DNA from: Bipolaris cookei
Taxonomy: Eukaryota > Ascomycota > Dothideomycetes > Pleosporales > Pleosporaceae
Length of the DNA: 64,000 bases
Reading direction: 5' to 3'
NCBI GenBank assembly: GCA_002286855.1
Contig: NRSV01000010.1
Coordinates: 434,001 to 498,000 of the forward strand
Positions within the stretch are counted from its first letter, which is position 1. Each line of letters begins with the position of its first letter. Of the stretch, positions 55,647 through 64,000 are shown piece by piece. The notes under the pieces were generated by a model, which ran no database searches, was not told where the DNA came from, and was given only the letters and a program-made list of their open reading frames with translations. A program made the position numbers and the translations under genes.

Positions 55647-57166
55647 ATGGGAGATAGTCTCGTAACAGATATGACGGCTCCCGTGGGCAAAGTAGAGGCT
55701 TCGCGCGACGGTTCGACCTCGTCTATCGGATCGTCGCCCGAGCCTGGCCTGGCCGAACCATATCCCCAGGAAGAGCCCCAGCAGCAGAAGCGCAAAGGCG
55801 GCCGTAAACCTGTGAGCCCTTCCGCCACCAATTGCCGGCCATGACTGCAGCAGTCGCTACCGCGTCTATGATAGAACTAACGAAACCTCGTAAGATTTAT
55901 GCCACCTCGGAAGAGCGCAAGCAGCGGAACAGGCAGGCCCAGGCCGCCTTCCGCGAGCGAAGAACAGAGTACATCAAGCAATTGGAGAGCACCATTAAGC
56001 ATCATGAGGATACCCTCCAGAACCTGCAAAATAGTCACCGCAACGCCGCTGACGAGTGCCTTATGCTCCGGTATAAGAATTCTCTGCTCGAGAGGATTCT
56101 GCTAGAGAAAGGTAGTCCTGCTTCTGTTTTCCCCAGACGTCTGATCAAGCAACATGCGCTAACCCGCTACTCGCCTCTAGGCATCGACGTCCAGGCTGAG
56201 CTGCGCGCAAAGACTGGCAGTCCAAATCTCGGAGCCACCAGACCTCCACTATCCGCACACGCCTCACCTAATCAGGCTCCGCTCCAGCAACGTGCCATGT
56301 TGAATAGACAGCAACAGAGGCGGTCGCTGCAAGGCCTGCCCAAGATTGACGCCTCCAATGGCCTACCCATGATCCAACCTGATGGTCCTATTCAGCGATC
56401 TCCCTTGAACCAGCCTACTCCGGGCTCCCATCTTTCATCTCCTGCTCAATCAGCGACCCGCTCGCCCAATTTCATGCCCCATGGTCAATCAGTATCCCCC
56501 AACTTTGGACCTATGCATTCACAACAACAGCAGCAGCAACAACAACAGCAACAACAGCAACAGCAACAACAGCAGCAACAGCAGCAACCACTTCGGCCAC
56601 AACCACCTAGATCAAACTTCACCCCTATGATGGGAGCTCAACGACCTTCACTAGTGACAAATCAGCCTACCTCAAATGGCATGTCAAACGCTTCGACTGT
56701 CGGTAACAGCGGAAACGGTGTAACACCGAACAACGGTCCTTCATCATTCTACCAGACGCAGTTCACGGACCACATGAGTCAACTGGGCAAGCTAACCCGT
56801 TTCCTTTTCTTCCCCTCTACTTAAGTATAGGACTTTGTAATCCTAGGCTAATATCCTTTTACAGAGCAAGAGTACGAGGAACAAGCAGACTCCTACGACC
56901 ACGACGATCCGAGCGATCACTCTGCCGGTCCTGGCCCATTTCCACAACAAAACTTCCCGCCTTCAAACAATATGCCACCACCAATGCCGCCTTCCCAGAA
57001 CCCTCCGTTCACCAGCCCGGCCGCATTAGCACCAAACGACGGTGGCCAAGTCTTCAATGGCATGAGCAACAATCACCTCTTCGACCCTTACGATCCAATA
57101 CTCGACGCTGATCCATTCGGACTGTCCGCCAGCATGCACTTCCCCACCATGTACGAAAGCAGATGA
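55647..57166 (+). CDS. Yap-family bZIP transcription factor
   Basis: Three exons, 55647-55811, 55895-56786 and 56865-57166, give 452 residues. Intron 1 (83 nt) joins RKGGRKP to IYATSEERKQ. Intron 2 (78 nt) best fits a GC-AG pair (G|GCAAGC...TTTTACAG), joining MSQL to EQEYEEQADSYDHDD; a GT donor 25 nt downstream is a weaker alternative. The basic region EERKQRNRQAQAAFRERRTE carries the Yap/AP-1-like signature (NxxAQxxFR) at about residues 60-80, followed by a heptad helix IKQLESTIKHHEDTLQNLQ. The rest is Pro/Ser/Asn/Gln-rich with a Gln run at about 56520-56587 and an acidic C-terminus ending PFGLSASMHFPTMYESR. No Yap1-type redox Cys-rich domain is seen. It resembles the fungal Fcr3-like bZIP group. 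It is probably a nuclear DNA-binding regulator; targets are unknown. The ATG at 55647 is the first in frame. Confidence 0.9.
56520..56587 (+). repeat. CAA/CAG tract encoding poly-Gln in bZIP factor
   Basis: About 20 mixed CAA and CAG codons lie inside exon 2 of the bZIP gene and are translated as a Gln run. Mixed codons suggest protein-level rather than purely slippage-driven maintenance. Confidence 0.95.
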
Positions 57167-58117
57167 TGCTACGAGAGCGATACGATAGTAAGAGAAGATT
57201 ATCCCGGATGTCCACCAGGGACCGTGTAAAACCTCACCTATTCATACCTTCTTGACGACGTTGTTTAGCGGGCGCAACAACTGTTTTTACCCAACCGACC
57301 ATGTGTCATTACCGTACGACAGCGTTCGATACGATAGACCAGTCGCCTTGGGATAGTGATGTTTAAAAGTTTTCATTCAATCTGTGGCTGGACGCGACAG
57401 TTGTATTTGTGATGGGAATTTTTTTTAGGCTCCGGCTATGAGAAGTGGGCGTGCTTTACAAAGTATCCCAGTCTTCTACTGTGGCACCGCGGCCTCTTGA
57501 TTAGAGAGATTCAGTGTTGCTTTGTACATATTGTAATACAAAGTCGGTCGGAACAGCCATTTTCGCGCCTCACCAAATCTTTCACAGGAATTTGATAATG
57601 ATATTCATAAGTAAAGGCAAGTCGGTTGATGGTTCATCTGCCACCTGTTCTCGCTCCAAGGCGGGGGTGCACCTGACTTGTTATGGGTGAACTTCGACTT
57701 GCGTTTGAATGCGCACTTGGAATAACCAAACCACTCAAAATCCTGCCGACTACTTTCGGGCGCCATGAGCCTGTGAAATAGCATTTCTGGAAATGCAAAA
57801 AAAAATCAATTTTACTCCTCACAAGCAATAGTACAATAACGTATCCAAGCGCCGTGTGCGGCAGCACAGAGAGCTCCCTTTGGTGCTTCTTTGTGCCTTC
57901 TACGAATGGTCTGTGCCCCACTTGACTCGCTTACGGCAGCAACCCACGCCGATTTTCGAACCTCTTGCCCGCAACTTCGCGCCCATTACCCCGTTCGCGA
58001 GCCACATCTGAGAGCCACGTCCCTAACCACCGTAGGGAAGCTCTCGCATTCTTTTTTCCACCCGGCAGATTGTGCATCTAGAAGGGCAAAGCGCGAAAGG
58101 CGCTCCAATCCGTCAAG
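57167..58117. other. Spacer bZIP to STM1-like gene
   Basis: 951 bp between two + strand genes: the bZIP 3' flank and the promoter of the next gene. No gene or repeat recognised. Confidence 0.45.
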
Positions 58118-59482
58118 ATGTCTCAAATCGCTTCGAAGGTAAGCTCCCAGGTCACACCACTGCGAAATCCAAATCCGCGCCTCGCAATTGGAAGTTGCAG
58201 TGTCAGCTGCAGTCCTCTATTCAGTCCAATGGCTAATTCCAATTGCAGAACATTTACGAGCTACTGGGTACGTCTGGACACATAGCATAGTCGCAGAACA
58301 AACACTTATGACCCCGCAGGCAATGACCCTGAGCTTGACCCCAACAGGCCGGCCGACCCGCCAACGAGGGCAATTGAGAAGCCCGTCATGAGGCATGGCA
58401 AGCGCGATGGATCCGATCTCCCCAAGTCCATCCCCGAGAGGCAGAGCCATCAGAACCGTGCCAAGCAGACCGACAATGCCAACGAAAACGGTACGTCAGG
58501 CATGCCAGGTGCTGGAGATACACTAGAACCTCCACAGAGCATCCATGCGAACAACAGCTAATGAGGCATAGCTTTCCGGGATCGTGGCGTAGGATCTGAC
58601 AAGAACCGCGGAAGGGGATCTGGTGGTAAGTGGGGATCCAATGGTTGGTCGGTGTCAATGCTAATCCCAACTAGAGCCTACTGGCACTGGAGCTCGCGGT
58701 AACCAGCGCGGTCGTGGTCGCGGTGGACGCGCCGGAGGTCGTGGTGGTCTTGCTCGCGCCGAGGGTGACCGTCACAGCAGGACCGGTATCAGGTAAGAAA
58801 TTTCCCCTCTTTTAACCCCACTTTAACAAGGCTAACATATTCTAGCGAACACGACAAGCAAGTTGCTCACGGCTGGGGCGGAAAGGATGGTGACGCTGAG
58901 TTGGCTGATGAGCAGGCTGGCGAGGCCATCGCCCAGGCTGAAGAGAAGGACGCTATCCGGGAAGATGCTGAGGGCGAGAACGCCGAGCCCGAGCCCGAGG
59001 ATAAGAGCAAGTCCTACGCTGCCTACCTTGCTGAGCAGGCCGAGAAGAAGCTTTCTCTTGCCGCCCAGAACGTTCGCAAGGCCAACGAGGGCAGCAGCCA
59101 GAAGTTCCCCGAAGGTACCGCGCTCTCCCGCGACGACCAAGAAGACTTCATCGCCGGTGGACAGGGCAAGGCCAAGCGTGAACGCGCGCGCAAGGAAAAG
59201 GTTCACGTTGAGCTTGACGGTGACCGTATGCTTGCTCCCCCTCCCCGTGAGGGCGGCGGCCGAGGACGCGGCCGTGGCCGTGGCGAATTCCGTGGCGGCG
59301 AGGGACGTGGACGTGGAAACGGCGAGGGACGCGGTCGCGGCGAGGGCCGTGGAGAGTTCCGCGGACGTGGCCGTGGCGGTGAAACTCGTGGACGTGGTGA
59401 TGCCCGTGGTCGTGGTGGCCGCGGTGGTGCCCCCGGTCCTAACATCACCGACTCAAGCGCCTTCCCCAGCCTCGGCGCATAG
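58118..59482 (+). CDS. Stm1/SERBP1-like ribosome-associated RGG protein
   Basis: Six exons, 58118-58138, 58249-58267 (19 nt), 58320-58490, 58572-58625, 58675-58792 and 58846-59482, give 339 residues. Introns are 110, 52, 81, 49 and 53 nt and every junction is in phase. The N-terminus reads MSQIASKNIYELLGNDPELD, the Stm1_N signature. A Gly/Arg-rich patch follows, then the HABP4/PAI-RBP1 core with EHDKQVAHGWGGKDGDAE. A charged, Glu/Ala/Lys-rich helix with YAAYLAEQAEKKL follows, then a long RGG/RG tail, ending ITDSSAFPSLGA. Stm1 and SERBP1 bind the mRNA channel of idle 80S ribosomes, preserving them during starvation and linking to TORC1. RGG repeats are typical arginine methylation and RNA-binding sites. 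Two very small 5' exons are why simple ORF calling misses the N-terminus. Confidence 0.93.
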
Positions 59483-60739
59483 AAAGCGCTAGCACTCATT
59501 GCGGCCTGAACGCTGGACGTGTCTGTATCCAACGGTCTGTTGTGGATGAAACGAACGAATGAACAACAAGGCTATTTCACGACTGGATGAACCAACAGGG
59601 AGCTGAAGCACGATATCAAGCATCTTTCAAAGAGAGGGCACCGGGCTGTGAATACTTTTCATTTACCGGTATCAAAAAAATGTAGTCAACTTGAGCTCGA
59701 CCTTTTTTGCATGCGTGTTTGATTGTTTGATTGTTTGATTGTTTGATTCGTTAGTGTATTGCGTGATGTATTTGTAGTAGCTTTCTTGATTGAGAGAAGC
59801 ACATGGTTAAGGAAACGCCTTTTCTTTAGGTAACTGACTGCTATCAGTTACCTCTGTTGCAGAAAGTTGCAGAAGTTGATGGATTATGCGGTAGTCGTTT
59901 GTTAGTAGCTAAGTAATTCAGCTCGCCGTATACGTATATGTGCATGTCCCTTTCAAAGAACAGATTAGGTACTTGAGTGAGGAGATGGCCGCATGTGCCT
60001 CTGCTGCGGTCTAGGTAAATGACACAATCACCATGCATTGATAGATTTTCTTTTTTCTTCTTCTTCTTCTTCTTCTTCTTCTTCTTCTTCTCAACGTTAC
60101 CATATGCGTATATACACTGAGAAAGAGATGATGTTAGATAAGATAGTATCGAGAGTTTGTATGTTGGATTTTAGATTTTATCCTTCTATAGGATAGGGTT
60201 GTTTGGGTTAGAAAGAGAAGAAAAAAATTCAAGGGAAAAATAATAATAATAATGGTAGGTTGAGAAGAAGAAGAAAAAAAAGTTTAGGGAATTTGCACGG
60301 AGGAAGATTCAAGGGGAAAGAAGGAAAAGGTGAAAAGCATAGTGGTATATAGGGGGGCATAAGTGAAGAGGTGAAGGAAAAAAAAAGAAGGGAGGGGGGG
60401 AGGGAAGGACGATGAGAAGGAAAAGGCATATTATGGTATATCTCGATGTGTAAGGAAAAAGGGGCCATTGATTGAGTTGTAGGGAGATTGTATGTAGATC
60501 AGAGGAGAGAAGAAATAAAGCAGTTTGGTGTTGTTGTCACAGAGTAGCTGTGATGGGTGTTCCAGACAGTAGTGCAGCACTACTGTTGTGTTCATTATTG
60601 ACATCGAATACGTGAATCGTTAATATACGCCATCATAAGCCGAGTTTAAATGGCCAATTTGCCACTGAAGAAGAAAGACCAGACGCCATTCATGCTGCAT
60701 AAGCTTCAAGGGAAAATACCACTACAAATCCAAGCCTCT
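59483..60739. other. Convergent 3' flanks with microsatellites
   Basis: 1.26 kb between the stops of the Stm1-like and RBR genes. It holds a TTTGATTG tandem (about 59728-59750), a (TTC)n tract (60054-60091), TAA repeats (about 60239-60252) and a purine-rich stretch (60215-60430). No coding feature. Confidence 0.55.
60054..60091. repeat. (TTC)n microsatellite
   Basis: About 12 TTC/CTT units in the convergent 3' region, uninterrupted after 60056. Confidence 0.92.
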
Positions 60740-62746
60740 TCAATTCCGCGCTAATCTCTCTTCCTGGAGTCTTTGCATCCTCGCTTTGTGCTCCTCAACG
60801 CCCAGATCCCGCGCAATAATCAAAGTGTCTTTGCAGGAGTCGCAGACAAGAAGGCTGCATTGAGAGCATTCGTGTGCAAGGTTTATTTGAGGGTTGGGAG
60901 TGAGGGTAGTCGAGTTTGGAGTTGCTGTGTTGAAAAGGGAGGGTTTCTCTATTGGCCCATTGTCTGACGATAGTGTGTACATGTGGTGGTCGTGGTCGTC
61001 CATAGATGCACGGCGCTGCTGGTGTGGTACGGCTGAGGAGATGGTATTGCCGTAGATATCGACAACCGAATCGGTCTCGTAGTCCAGGTATTGTGTAAGT
61101 GGCGATTCATGGTCGGGCGCGCTTTGTGAGAGAGGAGAAGGCGCTATATTGGTTCGACAAAGCACAGCTCCCATTGCGGCATCATCACGGAAGAGACTAC
61201 GAGGAGGCAAATATTGACCTTGCCTCCTTCCGCAGCCACGTCGTCTAACAACTACTCGCTCTGTGCTTGTGCCATTCACCCTTGACCCCATGGATATCGT
61301 CTGGGCTTGTCCTATCGAGGAAATCTTTGGCGGCTCTTTGATCACGGGATATATTGTGCTCCAGCATTTCACGCACTCCAGCATTGCTTCGGAAGAATCT
61401 TGAACCAGAGCCTGTGCCATGTCAATCTTGCACGTTTTGAAGAGATGGAAGCAGTTCCAAGCCCGGTCCGCGAAATCTTGACCCGGTTCATCACCAAAGT
61501 CTAGAGCTTGCCTTGCCCAATATGAAGCACTTCCCCTATCGAGGTTGAGGGCTTCGGCCGGTGGTGCAACATGTCGTTCAGTATTCTGACGTTGCTCTTG
61601 TGTAGAATATGTTTCGCCGGAAGGAGACAAGGACTCGTTTTCACCAGACCGAGCCTCTTGTTCAGGTGACTCTGATGATTCCGACATGCTCCCATCGTCG
61701 CTCTCTTCATCATAGTCGTCTTCTTCAATACAATCATCCCCGCAAAGATCTGGATGACCCATGCAGTTGTAACAAAAATGAGCACCACAGCGACATTCCA
61801 TATGCCTGCACCCGAACATACGCTTGATTCCATGCCGACATTTTGGGCACTGTTTATAGCCCCAGCTCTTCAGAAGTCTAGTGGTCTCTTCGTCGATACC
61901 AAAGTCGGAGACATTGCACGCACTAGAAGGGTGTGCAGTCAGTCGGCAGTCTGAGCAGATGCTTGATTCGCAAGCAGGACATATAAATGTATTTGAAATC
62001 GGTATTCCGGTCCCGGAATCTGTACGTTTTCTGTTCGTTTTTGTCTGCTCAGGAAGAAGTCGTTCCGGTATGAAAGCTGAGCATGTAGGTACAGGGCAAT
62101 AGAAGGGGTTTGGAGTCAGCCACTCCTCATACTTTGCCTTGAATACAGCGATTTCTTCCCCGTTCAGATGAGGCCTTGCGTGGTGTAATTGGATCGGGCC
62201 GCAGCACCGTGGCGGCATGCGTGTCATGTCGTTACAGGCCTCGATAAACAAACGTCTGATACATGATCCGCAATATGCACTATCACAATTCTTACAGGGC
62301 TTGAAAAACTTGTCCTTTTCGTTAGGCAGCGCTGTGCAACAAGCGATGCACTGAACGTTGGACTCTTCCAAAGGATCGCTAGGCTGCGGAAGTGCCGTAG
62401 TGGATGGGACTATTGCAACTGTGGGTCCGTCGATTTCGTCATCGGGGAATTGAATCGACATAAGGCAATGCTCTGCGAGGAACAGGCTGAAGGCGGCAGT
62501 GGGTTCTTGTGTTGCTTCCATCGTCGTGGTGGGCGCGCTGTTCCGCCTTTGGCAGACTATTGGCAACGTGACTGAAGATGTGATTGTGATGTCGTCGTAA
62601 GAGAAAGGTCGTGATAGTTGTGGTACCCTCTCTTTGCACTTTTGTAATGTGTCCGCGTGCTCAGCCTTGTGATAGGTAGGCGTGATGGCGATGGAGGCCT
62701 CAGCTTTCGCGTGCGGCCGCGCTGCTCGAGAGAGTTTGCAGCCCAT
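60740..62746 (-). CDS. RBR-type E3 ubiquitin ligase with MGCKLS N-terminus
   Basis: A single exon gives 668 residues from ATG 62746; upstream in frame there is only a TTG, so MGCKLSRAAR is the natural N-terminus. Gly2, Cys3 and Ser6 form a textbook N-myristoylation plus palmitoylation motif. The RBR triad is complete. RING1 starts at Cys133 (CIACC, then CKNCDSAYCGSCIRRL). The IBR is at about 217-277 (YCPVPTC and CPACESSICSDCRLTAH). RING2 is at about 300-328 (CPKCRHGIKRMFGCRHMECR then CGAHFCYNCMG), with Cys313 in the position of the catalytic, ubiquitin-accepting cysteine. An acidic Ser/Glu linker follows. The C-terminal third is disordered and ends with a further Cys cluster (HECSQCSLLVCDSCKD) and a charged helix. 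RBR ligases pass ubiquitin through a cysteine thioester; substrate and pathway are unknown. A membrane-attached role is inferred from the motif only. Confidence 0.92.
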   Translation of the reverse strand: MGCKLSRAARPHAKAEASIAITPTYHKAEHADTLQKCKERVPQLSRPFSYDDITITSSVTLPIVCQRRNSAPTTTMEATQEPTAAFSLFLAEHCLMSIQFPDDEIDGPTVAIVPSTTALPQPSDPLEESNVQCIACCTALPNEKDKFFKPCKNCDSAYCGSCIRRLFIEACNDMTRMPPRCCGPIQLHHARPHLNGEEIAVFKAKYEEWLTPNPFYCPVPTCSAFIPERLLPEQTKTNRKRTDSGTGIPISNTFICPACESSICSDCRLTAHPSSACNVSDFGIDEETTRLLKSWGYKQCPKCRHGIKRMFGCRHMECRCGAHFCYNCMGHPDLCGDDCIEEDDYDEESDDGSMSESSESPEQEARSGENESLSPSGETYSTQEQRQNTERHVAPPAEALNLDRGSASYWARQALDFGDEPGQDFADRAWNCFHLFKTCKIDMAQALVQDSSEAMLECVKCWSTIYPVIKEPPKISSIGQAQTISMGSRVNGTSTERVVVRRRGCGRRQGQYLPPRSLFRDDAAMGAVLCRTNIAPSPLSQSAPDHESPLTQYLDYETDSVVDIYGNTISSAVPHQQRRASMDDHDHHMYTLSSDNGPIEKPSLFNTATPNSTTLTPNPQINLAHECSQCSLLVCDSCKDTLIIARDLGVEEHKARMQRLQEERLARN

Positions 62747-64000
62747 GGTGAAGGTGATGGTGAAGAAGTTTGTGAGTTCATAGCGTTGGGCTGAATACAA
62801 GCGTTATATGATAAGAAATGTGTATGAGCTTGACTCGAAGAAGGCGGTTGACTCAAAGTAAAGCGGTGCTGCCTTGCGACTGCCTTGCGACTGCCTTGAG
62901 CCCTCGGACATGGTTGGCTCAACCAGAATCTTGTCAAGAGAATCCGTCACCAATCTCATCCTAATTGCAATGATAGCGTTGTGCCTGGAAATGGATCCAG
63001 ACAACATCTCGATGGCCTATGGCTGAACAATTCTCCTCTTGGCGGAATCATGACGGGGCTGAGCGGCGCCCGAGAGCTTCAGCCCTTGGAGAAGCACTGC
63101 CCGGTTTTAGGGCTTGTGCAGTGTCAAGCAGAGGCCTTGCGCCCTTTTCAGAGCCTTTCGAGGGCGGCGAGGAATTTTCGCGTACATACATATATATCGA
63201 CTCAGCTCTCAAGCAAGGGGTATAGGAGAGGTAATGTTTACTTTGCATCAACAAATCACCACAAGCCCGTGCATTGCTTGCCCCCAGCGTCTTGCAAAAG
63301 TAGTGGTGGTCATATCCGCCTTTTCTGGCAGCCCCACTACCCTTACTTTTGCTTGACACCGTTAGTCACTGTTTCATTCTTCCGTCGAGGTGCTTTAGCT
63401 GTTTTTGGCCTAGGCCCGAACGGCATGAGGCGGCTGTTTTTTCGGGTGTAATTACGTGTATGCCCAACCTAGTCTGTAGAATATGTACTATTTGCGTAGG
63501 TTTGCGGGCTAATTTAAGCCTCAAAAATTGCAGGATCAGCGGAACTGTATTGACTTCTCTCGTCGCCAACATAATGGGCAAGGAGCGTGTTCCATGTTTA
63601 CTTCCATGTTATAGCCTTGAAAATGGGCTTACTAGACATGGCCCGGGCCTTGGTCGAAGCGATTGGACATCAGCGCATCTTAACGTCCGTCTAAGCCGTG
63701 CAAGACGGTCCCCGAAAGCCGCGATCTTGGTATAAAGTCTTGCTCGAAATTGAACAAGCGCATTTCCTTGCACCGAGTCCATCTGTAACTTTATGTACAT
63801 GCTCGTACTCCCTAGTCACAATAGAAAGAGCTAATATTAGTATGGTGCAAAGGGCAACCGCGGGGTGCTCAGCAGGGTTGCATTACCGTGTTTCTTTCGA
63901 GGAAGCGAACCAGACTGTCGTGTCAAGAGTCAGGTGTCCAAGCAAGTTTTCAAGTCTACGGGGATGCCAAGCGTGAAGTTCTAGAAAATGACGCTAGCAA
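62747..64000. other. Upstream region of RBR ligase to window edge
   Basis: 1.25 kb with several medium frames (for example 62981-63451) that lack family resemblance. An 11-bp unit CTGCCTTGCGA is repeated about three times at 62869-62900, about 120-150 bp upstream of the ligase start. A gene continuing beyond the right edge cannot be excluded. Confidence 0.45.
62869..62900. repeat. 11-bp tandem repeat (CTGCCTTGCGA)x3
   Basis: Two perfect copies and a third diverging copy lie upstream of the RBR ligase start, in its likely promoter or 5' UTR. Confidence 0.85.

Noticed and set aside
62981..63451. 156-codon + strand frame near the right edge
   Set aside because: No family features, and competing frames on both strands overlap it; a gene extending past the edge cannot be judged.

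Overview
This window looks like nuclear chromosome sequence from a filamentous ascomycete (Pezizomycotina), most likely a dothideomycete of the order Pleosporales. The reasons are: short introns of about 45-60 nt with CTAAC/CTGAC-like branch points; genes on both strands with no operons; a typical ascomycete gene set (MED10, DRG1/Rbg1, Bor1, Dbp8, Gid4/Vid24, Stm1, Yap-like bZIP); and decayed hAT and pogo/Fot1-type transposons whose stop codons partly fit RIP (CpA to TpA). The species is not identified. Exon boundaries were derived by hand from frame continuity, splice consensus and family alignment; nearly all joined exon sums divide by three.

Layout. 1-656: 3' end of a GT90 glycosyltransferase. 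657-4071: no gene seen. 4072-7589: divergent MED10 and a PXA-domain gene; the latter has an unusual 921-nt intron. 7590-15085: 7.5 kb with no supportable gene, between convergent genes. 15086-16916: a CENP-B-type HTH regulator with a 22-nt exon. 18757-21759: divergent DRG1 GTPase and cysteine dioxygenase. 22845-25182: two abutting transposon relics (hAT, then pogo-like). 25411-27430: Bor1-like anion transporter. 28600-32667: SET-domain methyltransferase followed by the DEAD-box helicase Dbp8. 32823-36367: FMN-binding PPOX-like protein and a Gid4/Vid24 protein. 37809-38921: a lineage-type hypothetical. 38922-44698: 5.8 kb with no supportable gene. 44699-46446: pisatin-demethylase-like cytochrome P450. 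47123-49000: a full-length pogo-type element with perfect 29-bp TIRs and a TA target duplication but a broken transposase. 49575-53132: mitochondrial SMP/LEA-like protein convergent with an arrestin-like protein. 55647-59482: Yap-family bZIP factor and an Stm1/SERBP1-like ribosome-associated protein. 60740-62746: an RBR-type E3 ubiquitin ligase with an N-terminal dual-acylation motif. 62747-64000: no gene seen.

Functionally this is mostly housekeeping (transcription, translation and ribosome biogenesis, ubiquitin-dependent turnover, sulfur amino acid and borate/bicarbonate handling), interrupted by transposon-bearing segments. No biosynthetic cluster, CRISPR array, rRNA or convincing tRNA was seen. 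The observations most worth following up are the acylation motif on the RBR ligase, the four-fold SMP repeat protein with a mitochondrial presequence, the complete but deleted pogo element, the giant intron, and the two large ORF-poor gaps.
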